A DNA stretch of 64,000 nt, from positions 1 through 64,000 of the IMG/VR virus record IMGVR_UViG_3300008262_000068; one strand, written 5' to 3'. Source of the stretch: a virus. Positions 57,600 through 64,000 of this stretch are shown in pieces (the first letter of the stretch is position 1; each line of letters starts with the position of its first letter). The position numbers and the translations under genes are program-made. Under the pieces are notes generated by a model that saw only the letters and a program-made list of their open reading frames with translations, had not been told where the DNA came from and searched no databases.

Positions 57600-57752
57600 T
57601 CAGTCAACCTTTGCGTCTATCTTACACTCCTTTGGAGATATCTGTTTGATCTCCCATATCAAATCATTCTTTGCTTGCCTGGGAATGTCTTGTTTATTAA
57701 CTCTCCCAGCAATCAAGTGTGCTTGTAAGCATGTGAGAATGAGTGTCTCCAT
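57600..57752 (-). CDS. hypothetical protein, 50 aa
   Basis: ATG 57752 (METLILTCLQAHLIAGRVNK) to TGA 57600-57602. Helical. Controlled by the TATAAT promoter and palindrome at 57788-57829. Function unknown. Confidence 0.6.
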   Translation of the reverse strand: METLILTCLQAHLIAGRVNKQDIPRQAKNDLIWEIKQISPKECKIDAKVD

Positions 57753-57787
57753 AGATGAACGACCCGTTCCGAGTTGTCTTACTTCCG

Positions 57788-57829
57788 TTCGCTATTTGGA
57801 AATAGCGAATGAACGTATATCTAATTATA
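57788..57829 (-). promoter_or_regulatory. promoter with a perfect leader palindrome
   Basis: TATAAT (57824-57829), then a perfect 10-bp-arm palindrome TTCGCTATTT/AAATAGCGAA (57788-57809) in the leader or over the start region. It could be an operator or an RNA hairpin; it is not followed by a T run. Confidence 0.6.
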
Positions 57830-57857
57830 ATACAAACTTTGTAAATTTGAATACAGT

Positions 57858-58124
57858 TTAATTTTCTGAAAGATAAAAAGCATCTTCTCTGGCAAGACAA
57901 ATTCTCTTTACAGTTGCATCATATTTTGGTTCTGGTTCTTCTGTAATTAGTTGTCTAACAAAATCAAATGCATCTTGATATTTGACAAATTTAAAAGCAT
58001 CATTATAAGTTTTTGCTGATACGATGACACCATCACTACGTCGTAATTTCATTACGCTCCATGCAGTAGTGTCAGTTTTTTTACAATAGTAAACGCACCA
58101 ATTGCCGTGTGGATCTGAGTTCAT
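57858..58124 (-). CDS. hypothetical protein, 88 aa
   Basis: MNSDPHGNWCVYYCKKTDTTAWSVMKLRRSDGVIV... beta-hairpin-rich start then helices. ATGA overlap with the next gene upstream. Function unknown. Confidence 0.7.
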   Translation of the reverse strand: MNSDPHGNWCVYYCKKTDTTAWSVMKLRRSDGVIVSAKTYNDAFKFVKYQDAFDFVRQLITEEPEPKYDATVKRICLAREDAFYLSEN

Positions 58125-58372
58125 TTTTTCTTGTTGTTACTTGGAGACCACAATTTAGGATTTACTCTTCCTTGTGTTTGTTTAAATTCAATAAGTCCTT
58201 CTCTATACTTATCCCAATAATAATCAAAGATATCTATTTTCTTATTACAGATTACGATATCGTAATTATATTGTTCATCAACATAATATTTTACAATGTA
58301 TGCAGTGTATGGCAAAGTTACATCCTCTGCCAAAGTTGGATCACAATTTTGATGAATGATTTTAATATTCAA
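58121..58372 (-). CDS. hypothetical protein, 83 aa (TTG start)
   Basis: The frame starts at TTG 58372, which shares TTGA with the stop of the upstream gene exactly as ATGA does elsewhere, so TTG is likely the real start. Beta-rich, ends in a basic NNKKK tail. Function unknown. Confidence 0.7.
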   Translation of the reverse strand: MNIKIIHQNCDPTLAEDVTLPYTAYIVKYYVDEQYNYDIVICNKKIDIFDYYWDKYREGLIEFKQTQGRVNPKLWSPSNNKKK

Positions 58373-58800
58373 CTTCTATTCCCCCACTGAATTTGTGGGA
58401 AAGCTTCTTCTACACACTGCTTGGTAATCTTCCAACGCTTACCAATCTTCTTGTCTTTCATGAGACATAGAACTTCAGCTTCACCTTTCTGTAAACCCTC
58501 AAGCAGTTGAACAAAAAGAGTTTCACGACGGCTCTGTGAGATGTTTGCGCCGCCCTTGAAGAAGAGATAGAGTTTACGGTACTCATGCACTAGACGGGTG
58601 TGTTCCGTCTCCTCTGGCGCCTCGTTGGGGGTGTATGGAGGTTCGCCTTCGGGCAGCATGGATACAATACTCTCATCAAAATTAGCAATCAGAATTTGTC
58701 TGAGTGCTGGTGTATTATATTCCTGAAGAAGTTTAACTTTTTCGGGTTTTGTTTTTGCGTTGCTTACTTTTTGTAGCACTTCATTGAGTAATAATTGCAT
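58369..58800 (-). CDS. DUF6433-like conserved phage protein
   Basis: 143 residues. KTKPEKVKLLQEYNTPALRQILIANFDESIVSMLPEGEPPYTPNEAP is the conserved 'KpekvklL.e..tp.Lr.iL...fd..i..lLPeGePPYtp' core of a T4-like family (DUF6433, from memory). Function unknown. A late-type AATAAATA box lies at 58823-58830. Confidence 0.8.
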   Translation of the reverse strand: MQLLLNEVLQKVSNAKTKPEKVKLLQEYNTPALRQILIANFDESIVSMLPEGEPPYTPNEAPEETEHTRLVHEYRKLYLFFKGGANISQSRRETLFVQLLEGLQKGEAEVLCLMKDKKIGKRWKITKQCVEEAFPQIQWGNRS

Positions 58801-58822
58801 GATTTAAATCATATCGTAAGTG

Positions 58823-58830
58823 TATTTATT
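58823..58830 (-). promoter_or_regulatory. late-type box AATAAATA
   Basis: 23 nt upstream of the DUF6433-like gene, overlapping the stop region of the membrane-protein gene. Confidence 0.5.
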
Positions 58831-59053
58831 CGTCGTCGTATTCGTCCTCATCTACGAAACGAACTGATAATAGTTCCTCGTTGATCCATTGTCCATCTTC
58901 ATCATACATTTCTGGATGAAGTCTTTCTTCTACTTCTCCACGATACATGAACTCATGTAGCTTCTCGTTTGCCGTCCATCCAGCAATAATTCCAACACAC
59001 AGAAAGATAAATGAAACTGTTGCTGAAAAGTAAACGATTGTTGCCTGTGCCAT
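58826..59053 (-). CDS. single-pass membrane protein, 75 aa
   Basis: N-terminal transmembrane helix (about 6-28, VYFSATVSFIFLCVGIIAGWT) and a strongly acidic cytoplasmic tail. Function unknown. Confidence 0.65.
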   Translation of the reverse strand: MAQATIVYFSATVSFIFLCVGIIAGWTANEKLHEFMYRGEVEERLHPEMYDEDGQWINEELLSVRFVDEDEYDDE

Positions 59054-59067
59054 TGTTCAACTCCGAA

Positions 59068-59199
59068 CTACTGATCTTCTTTGCTCCACCTAAGTTCCAA
59101 GTTGAAGTAGACTTTTCTTTTTAGGAGAGAAAAAAATTTACTGATTGAAAAACCTTTGTCTTGGTTTTCTTTTACCTTCGGTCTCTCCCCCCTAAGCAT
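59068..59199 (-). CDS. basic small protein, 43 aa
   Basis: ATG 59199 (MLRGERPKVKENQDKGFSIS) to TAG 59068-59070. Basic, with a short hydrophobic-aromatic segment (KFFSLLKRKVYFNLELRW). A late-type box (ATAAATA, 59214-59220) precedes it. Unknown. Confidence 0.5.
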   Translation of the reverse strand: MLRGERPKVKENQDKGFSISKFFSLLKRKVYFNLELRWSKEDQ

Positions 59200-59213
59200 G
59201 AGTTCGATACCTC

Positions 59214-59220
59214 TATTTAT
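59214..59220 (-). promoter_or_regulatory. late-type box ATAAATA
   Basis: 15 nt upstream of the 43-residue gene, within A/T-rich DNA (GAAAATAAATAGAG). Confidence 0.45.
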
Positions 59221-59231
59221 TTTCAAATCTT

Positions 59232-59483
59232 TCATTTTTTATTTGATGATACTAAACCCTTTTCCAAAAATAATTTTGCAGTTTCAACTAAACCTCCAAC
59301 ATGTTTACCATCAGCTAAGACATATGGGTATCCTCCAGCCCTAGGAAAGTCTTTTCTAAACTGTTCTCGTTCTTGTTCCGATTGAATTACCACCGTCTGA
59401 TATTCTACATCTGCTCGCTTAAAAAGTTCTTTTAGTTGATCACAGTAGAAACATCCTGGTGTAGTGTAAGCAATAATTTCCAT
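59232..59483 (-). CDS. glutaredoxin
   Basis: 83 residues, CFYC redox motif (11-14), cis-Pro GGYPYVLADG and GGLVET. Closely similar in plan to the glutaredoxin at 13949 but with a different motif. Expressed in the photosynthesis/pentose phosphate block, where NADPH-fed thiol reduction serves nucleotide synthesis (inference). Confidence 0.9.
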   Translation of the reverse strand: MEIIAYTTPGCFYCDQLKELFKRADVEYQTVVIQSEQEREQFRKDFPRAGGYPYVLADGKHVGGLVETAKLFLEKGLVSSNKK

Positions 59484-59506
59484 AAAAAAGAGGGTCTTTT
59501 GACCCC
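59484..59506 (-). terminator. rho-independent terminator after gnd
   Basis: Minus strand GGGTC-AAAA-GACCC then TCTTTTTTAT, running directly into the glutaredoxin ATG at 59483. Some readthrough would be needed unless another promoter feeds glutaredoxin. Confidence 0.8.
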
Positions 59507-59542
59507 CAGTTTATCAGGTTTAATTTGACTTGTCAAGTTAGA

Positions 59543-60586
59543 TTACCTAACATGATGCCCACCAAACATATAACGCATTCCGTTTAAAACTTTGGCTGCG
59601 AAAGTACCCAGATTGCGACTATTAAATCTTTCGTAAAGGGCAGTAGTAATGACAGGAGCGGGTACACCAAGGTCCACAGCGGCAGAAACAGTCCAACGAC
59701 CCTCACCACTGTCGGATACCCCACCAGAGAAGCGTTTAAGTTGACCATCATTCCGTAGAACATCAGCGGTAAGGTCAAGTAACCAACTACCAACAACGCT
59801 ACCACGACGCCATAGCTCAGCAACCTCAGCAACGTTAATATCATAGCAGTAACTTTCTGGATCTGCCATAGGGGCGACCTCTGCATCTCCTTCGCTGACA
59901 TACTTTGCACCTGCATTTGCATTATTAATAATGTTAAATCCTTCTGCGTATGCCTGCATCATACCATACTCAATACCATTATGCACCATCTTTACAAAGT
60001 GTCCTGCGCCTGGACCACCACAATGCAACCATCCATATTCAGCAGGAGTTACGAGTGTGTCAAATTGAGTCCTGGGGGCAGCGGTAATTCCTGGGGAGAG
60101 GGCATTAAAAATGCTTTTACAAGTGGCGACTGCAGTATCTCCACCTCCAACCATAAGACAGTATCCACGATCCAGACCATAAACACCGCCGCTAGTGCCA
60201 CAATCAATATATTGGATACCCATTTTTGCCAGACGTTCTGCTCTCTTCCGACTGTCCTTAAAATTGCTATTGCCATGATCAATAATAATATCTCCTTCAC
60301 CACAATATCGTAGTAACTCATTAATCGTCTCCTCTACATTTTCTGCTGGCACAACCATTTGAAAAATTCCTGGACCATATTTGTCAGATACTCCACTCTG
60401 AACATGTTTTACTACTTGAACAAGGCTTTGTATAGTATCTGTAATACCATTAACATATCCGTTTTCAAATGCTTCTTGTGCTTTTTCATAGTTTCTTCGA
60501 TAACCCCAGACTTCAATTCCTGCCTTCATCATACGACGAGACATTCCTTCACCCATTCGTCCTAGTCCAATCAATCCAACTCTCAT
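59543..60586 (-). CDS. gnd: 6-phosphogluconate dehydrogenase (decarboxylating)
   Basis: 347 residues; N-terminal Rossmann GLIGLGRMGEGM (4-15), GDIIIDHGNSNFKDS, DCGTSGGVYGLDRGYCLMVGG, and the catalytic GAGHFVKMVHNGIEYGMMQAYAEG. Short YqeC/GndA-type form with VSDSGEGRWTVSAAVDLGVPAPVI. Oxidises 6-phosphogluconate to ribulose-5-phosphate with NADPH release, feeding DNA synthesis. A known cyanophage auxiliary gene; works with CP12 (43210) to shift carbon to the pentose phosphate pathway. Confidence 0.95.
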   Translation of the reverse strand: MRVGLIGLGRMGEGMSRRMMKAGIEVWGYRRNYEKAQEAFENGYVNGITDTIQSLVQVVKHVQSGVSDKYGPGIFQMVVPAENVEETINELLRYCGEGDIIIDHGNSNFKDSRKRAERLAKMGIQYIDCGTSGGVYGLDRGYCLMVGGGDTAVATCKSIFNALSPGITAAPRTQFDTLVTPAEYGWLHCGGPGAGHFVKMVHNGIEYGMMQAYAEGFNIINNANAGAKYVSEGDAEVAPMADPESYCYDINVAEVAELWRRGSVVGSWLLDLTADVLRNDGQLKRFSGGVSDSGEGRWTVSAAVDLGVPAPVITTALYERFNSRNLGTFAAKVLNGMRYMFGGHHVR

Positions 60587-60624
60587 TTTTTCAATTCCAA
60601 TAAATTTTTAAGTTGTGTACCCTC

Positions 60625-60744
60625 TCAATCATAGATCATTCCAACAGTTAATAGGACAAAGCAAAGTATTGTAAATACCATCATACCTACACCTGCCCAG
60701 ATTACCCACACGGGCATCTTTTCGTATTCAGTATTGTGAGACAT
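60625..60744 (-). CDS. 39-residue membrane protein
   Basis: Start at ATG 60744 (MSHNTEYEKMPVWVIWAGVGMMVF), directly after the T run of the psbD terminator. One transmembrane helix (about 11-36). It could be a small thylakoid or photosystem-associated peptide given its place between gnd and psbD, but no family was recognised. Confidence 0.55.
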   Translation of the reverse strand: MSHNTEYEKMPVWVIWAGVGMMVFTILCFVLLTVGMIYD

Positions 60745-60767
60745 AAAAAAAGAGGGTCTTTCGACCC
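60744..60767 (-). terminator. rho-independent terminator after psbD
   Basis: GGGTC-GAAA-GACCC then TCTTTTTTT on the minus strand; the last T forms part of the ATG of the next small gene. Same hairpin core (GGGTC/GACCC) as after gnd and psbA. Confidence 0.85.
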
Positions 60768-60775
60768 CCATTATA

Positions 60776-61837
60776 TCATAGAGCATTACCTCGGGGCAAC
60801 ACTTCTTCAGGAAATACAAACTGTTCGTGTGGTTGATCTACTGGCGCCATCCAAGCACGGAGACCTTCATTCAACAGAATGTTCTTGGTGTAGAAGGTTT
60901 CGAACTCAGGATCTTCTGCTGCTCGGATCTCTTGACTTACGAAATCGTAAGCACGAAGATTGAGAGCCAGACCAATAATACCAATAGAAGAGGTCCAAAG
61001 ACCCATAACGGGAACGAAAAGCATGAAGAAATGCAACCAACGCTTATTACTAAAAGCGATACCAAAAATCTGTGACCAGAAGCGGTTTGCAGTAACCATC
61101 GAGTAAGTCTCTTCCTCTTGTGTAGGTTCAAATGCTTTGAATGTATTTGCTTGTTCACTATCTTCAAATAAAGTATTCTCTACAGTTGCTCCATGAATGG
61201 CACAGAGCAGCGCACCACCCAGAATACCAGCAACCCCCATCATATGGAAGGGATTAAGGGTCCAGTTGTGGAAACCCTGAAGGAACAGAAGGAACCTGAA
61301 GATCGCTGCCACTCCAAAGGAAGGAGCGAAGAACCAACTGGATTGTCCCAGAGGATACATCAAGAATACAGAAACAAATACTGCAATAGGACCAGAGAAT
61401 GCGATTGCATTATAAGGACGGATGCCTACAAGACGGGCGATCTCAAACTGACGAAGCATAAAACCAATTAGAGCGAAAGCCCCGTGGAGTGCCACGAAAG
61501 GCCATAGTCCCCCAAGTTGGAACCACCTGACAATATCTCCTTGAGCTTCAGGACCCCAAAGTAGAAGAAGAGAATGACCCATAGCGTCTGCAGGCGTAGA
61601 CACAGCTGCCGTGAGGAAATTAGCACCCTCAAGGTAAGAAGACGCCAACCCGTGGGTGTACCAACTGGTAACAAACGTTGTGCCAGTAAGCCAGCCACCA
61701 AGGGCCAGATAAGCAGTGGGAAAAAGAAGAAGTCCAGACCATCCCACAAATACAAAGCGATCTCGTTTAAGCCAGTCATCCAAGACATCGAACCATCCTC
61801 TCTGCGAAATAGGTTGTGAAAGCGTAGATGAAACCAT
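60776..61837 (-). CDS. psbD: photosystem II D2 protein
   Basis: 353 residues, full length for D2. [59 protein letters not shown] (chlorophyll/iron His) and the end [15 protein letters not shown] are intact, so the protein is expected to be functional. Strong AGGAGGT site. Lies directly downstream of psbA; keeps the reaction centre working while host proteins decay. Confidence 0.98.
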   Translation of the reverse strand: MVSSTLSQPISQRGWFDVLDDWLKRDRFVFVGWSGLLLFPTAYLALGGWLTGTTFVTSWYTHGLASSYLEGANFLTAAVSTPADAMGHSLLLLWGPEAQGDIVRWFQLGGLWPFVALHGAFALIGFMLRQFEIARLVGIRPYNAIAFSGPIAVFVSVFLMYPLGQSSWFFAPSFGVAAIFRFLLFLQGFHNWTLNPFHMMGVAGILGGALLCAIHGATVENTLFEDSEQANTFKAFEPTQEEETYSMVTANRFWSQIFGIAFSNKRWLHFFMLFVPVMGLWTSSIGIIGLALNLRAYDFVSQEIRAAEDPEFETFYTKNILLNEGLRAWMAPVDQPHEQFVFPEEVLPRGNAL

Positions 61838-61851
61838 TATACCTCCTGATT

Positions 61852-61875
61852 AAAAAAGGGGTCCGAAGACCCCCT
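61852..61875 (-). terminator. rho-independent terminator between psbA and psbD
   Basis: GGGGGTC-TTCG-GACCCC with T run on the minus strand (stable UUCG tetraloop). psbD lies only 14 nt farther, so psbD expression needs readthrough or its own start, none of which is obvious. Confidence 0.85.
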
Positions 61876-61894
61876 GATGATTTGTTTTTTTAGA

Positions 61895-62974
61895 TCAACC
61901 GATTGCAGGTGCAGTGAGAGCAACAGGCGTGTTCTCAGCAGCAGCAAGGTCGAGAGGGAAGTTGTGAGCATTGCGCTCATGCATCACTTCCATACCAAGT
62001 CCAGCACGGTTCAGAACATCTGCCCAAGTGTTGAGCACACGACCCTGACTATCAAGCAGGGACTGGTTGAAGTTGAAACCGTTGAGGTTGAATGCCATGG
62101 TGCTAACACCAAGAGCAGTGAACCAGATGCCAACTACAGGCCATGCAGCAAGGAAGAAGTGCAGTGAACGAGAGTTATTGAACGAAGCGTATTGGAAGAT
62201 CAGGCGACCAAAATAACCATGAGCAGCTACGATATTGTAGGTCTCTTCTTCTTGTCCGAACTTATATCCGTAGTTCTGGGATTCGTTTTCTGTAGTTTCA
62301 CGAACGAGACTAGAGGTGACCAGAGATCCGTGCATAGCAGAGAAAAGAGAACCACCGAAGACACCAGCAACTCCCAGCATATGGAAAGGGTGCATAAGAA
62401 TGTTGTGTTCTGCCTGGAAAACAAGCATGTAGTTGAAAGTTCCCGAAATCCCCAGAGGCATCGCATCAGAGAAGGATCCCTGACCGAAGGGATAGACCAG
62501 AAACACTGCGCTAGCAGCAGCAACGGGTGCAGAGTAGGCAACACAAATCCAAGGACGCATACCCAGTCGGTAAGAAAGTTCCCATTCACGACCCATGTAA
62601 GCATAAATGCCAATCAGAAAGTGGAAGACCACCAGTTGGAATGGTCCGCCATTATATAGCCACTCATCAAGAGAGGCAGCTTCCCAGATAGGATAGAAGT
62701 GAAGTCCGATAGCGTTGCTGGAAGGAATAACAGCACCAGAGATGATGTTATTACCGTACATTAGAGAACCAGCAACAGGTTCACGGATACCGTCGATATC
62801 GACAGGAGGAGCAGCGATAAACGCAACGATGAAACAGATAGTAGCAGCGAGAAGAGTAGGGATCATCAGGGTTCCGAACCAACCAACATAAAGGCGGTTA
62901 TCGGTACTGGTGACCCACTCGCAGAACTGTTCCCACGTATTGCTTTGTCGCTGTTGAGCGAGAGTAGCAGTCAT
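61895..62974 (-). CDS. psbA: photosystem II D1 protein
   Basis: 359 residues, intact. [42 protein letters not shown] start, [36 protein letters not shown] with the Q_B/non-haem iron ligands, and the C-terminus [22 protein letters not shown] with the processing site after LA/AENT. Residue 130 is Glu ([11 protein letters not shown]), the high-light D1:2-type residue of cyanobacteria. Single uninterrupted gene, no intron. Replaces photodamaged host D1 during infection. Confidence 0.98.
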   Translation of the reverse strand: MTATLAQQRQSNTWEQFCEWVTSTDNRLYVGWFGTLMIPTLLAATICFIVAFIAAPPVDIDGIREPVAGSLMYGNNIISGAVIPSSNAIGLHFYPIWEAASLDEWLYNGGPFQLVVFHFLIGIYAYMGREWELSYRLGMRPWICVAYSAPVAAASAVFLVYPFGQGSFSDAMPLGISGTFNYMLVFQAEHNILMHPFHMLGVAGVFGGSLFSAMHGSLVTSSLVRETTENESQNYGYKFGQEEETYNIVAAHGYFGRLIFQYASFNNSRSLHFFLAAWPVVGIWFTALGVSTMAFNLNGFNFNQSLLDSQGRVLNTWADVLNRAGLGMEVMHERNAHNFPLDLAAAENTPVALTAPAIG

Positions 62975-63051
62975 AGTTAGTAAGACAGTAAGGTTTACAT
63001 GTAAGAAAACATTTGTAACGAATTATGAGAGATCCGTAACATTTGTTTACC

Positions 63052-63086
63052 TATTTATTATAACCCCTGCCCCTCAGACCTGTCAA
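63052..63086 (-). promoter_or_regulatory. dual psbA promoter (sigma70 plus late box)
   Basis: TTGACA (63081-63086), 18-nt spacer, TATAAT (63057-63062), and an overlapping AATAAATA late box (63052-63059). psbA can thus be read by unmodified host polymerase early and by the late machinery later. About 78 nt of leader follows. Confidence 0.75.
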
Positions 63087-63112
63087 GCCCCCAAAGTCAG
63101 GTATTTTTACCT

Positions 63113-63154
63113 AAAAAAATGGGGCATCCTCTGTGAGTTGGCAGAGGACGCCCC
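63113..63154 (-). terminator. strong rho-independent terminator after hli
   Basis: 13-bp stem GGGGCGTCCTCTG/CAGAGGATGCCCC (one G-T pair), loop CCAACTCA, then A and seven T. Isolates psbA from the hli/peroxiredoxin transcript. Confidence 0.9.
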
Positions 63155-63180
63155 AGCGGCGACGATATTTGATTTATTTA

Positions 63181-63300
63181 TCACCACACTCCAGGGATTA
63201 GCTGCCCAGTGGTGAAGTAAGTGCCAACAGCAATTACAAAACCAAGCATAGCCAGACGAGCATTGAGGATCTCTGCCTCGGGGGTAAATCCAAATTTCAT
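63181..63300 (-). CDS. hli: high-light-inducible protein (Hli/HLIP)
   Basis: 39 residues: AEILNARLAMLGFVIAVGTYF is the ExxNGR-like chlorophyll a/b-binding helix of HLIPs (Glu and Arg/Asn ligands present). One transmembrane helix. HLIPs bind pigment and protect photosystem II assembly under excess light. Near psbA/psbD as in other cyanophages. Start 2 nt before the peroxiredoxin stop. Confidence 0.95.
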   Translation of the reverse strand: MKFGFTPEAEILNARLAMLGFVIAVGTYFTTGQLIPGVW

Positions 63301-63301
63301 T

Positions 63302-63826
63302 TTAGTTCTCCTTCGTATAAGTGTTTTTGAGGTATTCAAGTACATTCTCTGGACTGCTCACAGAGTAAGGGTCAATCGGACAATTTCCGACTTTTCCAGG
63401 TTCTTCGAACATCATTTCAATTTCACCATCATTCACAATCATAGCATAACGCCATGAACGATAACCAAATCCAAGATTACACTTGGCAACTGACATACCC
63501 ATAGAATAGGTAAAGTCTCCACTACCATCAGGAATAGGTTTGACATTTTGAATGTCCTGTGATTTGAACCATGCGTTCATTACGAAGGCATCATTCACAG
63601 ACAGACACCACACTTCATCAATACCAAGTGCCTTGAATTCGTTGAATGCTAGATCATAACCAGGCAGTTGAAAAGTGCTACAGGTAGGAGTGAATGCTCC
63701 AGGCAGAGCAAACACAACCACACGTTTTTGATCAAAGATTTCAGATGTGGTAAGGTCATACCAATCATAGTCACCGTTGTAGCAAGGGCGACGGTCTCTA
63801 AAAGATACTTCAGGTACTCGGGTCAT
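63302..63826 (-). CDS. peroxiredoxin (Prx5/AhpE-like)
   Basis: 174 residues with VVVFALPGAFTPTCSTFQLPGY: peroxidatic Cys49 in the PGAFTPTC motif of Prx5-type enzymes, and conserved Arg in GYRSWRYAMI. Reduces peroxides with glutaredoxin/GSH or thioredoxin; with psbA/hli it may limit oxidative damage when photosynthesis is forced during infection. Presence in a cyanophage photosynthesis block is notable. Confidence 0.9.
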   Translation of the reverse strand: MTRVPEVSFRDRRPCYNGDYDWYDLTTSEIFDQKRVVVFALPGAFTPTCSTFQLPGYDLAFNEFKALGIDEVWCLSVNDAFVMNAWFKSQDIQNVKPIPDGSGDFTYSMGMSVAKCNLGFGYRSWRYAMIVNDGEIEMMFEEPGKVGNCPIDPYSVSSPENVLEYLKNTYTKEN

Positions 63827-64000
63827 GTTGTTGTTTCAGTTCAGGATTAAGGTTACAAATAAGTTTTTCTTTGATAGGTTTGATAACAATAAATTTGTCA
63901 CTCTTGAGTGTGCCAGCAATCTTGACTTCCAGATCTTGTCCGTTAGTCCAAGCACCACTCTCTACCAATTCTTGAAGGGCAATACTGAGTTGCCCTAACA
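63810..64000 (-). CDS. hypothetical protein, C-terminal part
   Basis: The window ends inside this gene; about 62 C-terminal residues are visible (LGQLSIALQELVESGAWTNGQDLEVKIAGTLKSDKFIVIKPIK...), stop TGA 63810-63812, overlapping the peroxiredoxin start by 17 nt. Small alpha+beta domain, not recognised. Confidence 0.6.
   Translation of the reverse strand, partial: LGQLSIALQELVESGAWTNGQDLEVKIAGTLKSDKFIVIKPIKEKLICNLNPELKQQHDPST

Overview
This window is about 64 kb of a T4-like marine cyanophage genome (a cyanomyovirus of Synechococcus or Prochlorococcus). The evidence is a T4-type baseplate and tail gene set (gp5, gp27, gp26, gp54, gp48, gp53, gp4), T4-type replication and late-transcription genes (gp32, gp33), and cyanobacterial genes typical of cyanophages (psbA, psbD, hli, gnd, cpeT, a CP12-like gene, phoH, thyX). 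Most genes are on the minus strand and are packed with ATGA or TGATG overlaps. The exception is a four-gene plus-strand block at 49.4-52.2 kb.

Layout: 0-13 kb holds many short early-type genes, mostly of unknown function. Among them are an RlpA-like protein, a truncated stomatin/prohibitin-like protein, an SF2 helicase, a possible ParB-like protein and a two-gene module. That module is a PD-(D/E)XK endonuclease-like gene overlapping a D12-class (Dam) adenine methyltransferase, which resembles a complete phage-borne restriction-modification pair. 13-15.4 kb has a 2OG-Fe(II) oxygenase, a glutaredoxin and a tail-assembly-chaperone-like gene. 15.4-35.5 kb is a tail-fibre block: three proteins with tail-collar domains (one with a very glycine-rich core) and a 4248-residue giant virion protein with internal repeats. 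35.6-38.4 kb holds 14 tRNA genes interspersed with small genes, cpeT and structured spacers. 38.4-49.4 kb contains the baseplate hub and tail genes; a CP12-like gene lies between gp27 and gp5, and gp26 appears to be joined to gp51 by a -1 ribosomal frameshift. The plus-strand block gp4, a candidate gp2, gp48 and gp53 converges on gp32. 52.3-58.8 kb has gp32, a DUF1825-like gene, gp33, an exonuclease, phoH, a frameshifted thyX, a second 2OG oxygenase and small genes. 58.8-64 kb is the photosynthesis and carbon-metabolism block: glutaredoxin, gnd, psbD, psbA, hli, peroxiredoxin.

Regulation can be read in places. Early-type operons start at sigma70-like promoters (TTGACA/TATAAT). Several of these are interlaced with terminator hairpins, and four share TATAAT-N4-AGGTAATC. 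Structural genes are preceded by T4-type late boxes (TATAAATA and variants). psbA carries both kinds, superimposed. Taken together, the metabolic genes (psbA, psbD and hli for photosynthesis, CP12 and gnd to shift carbon from the Calvin cycle to the pentose phosphate pathway, thyX and glutaredoxins for nucleotide supply) fit the established cyanophage strategy of redirecting host energy and carbon to DNA synthesis. All assignments come from reading the sequence and from remembered family features; no database search was run.
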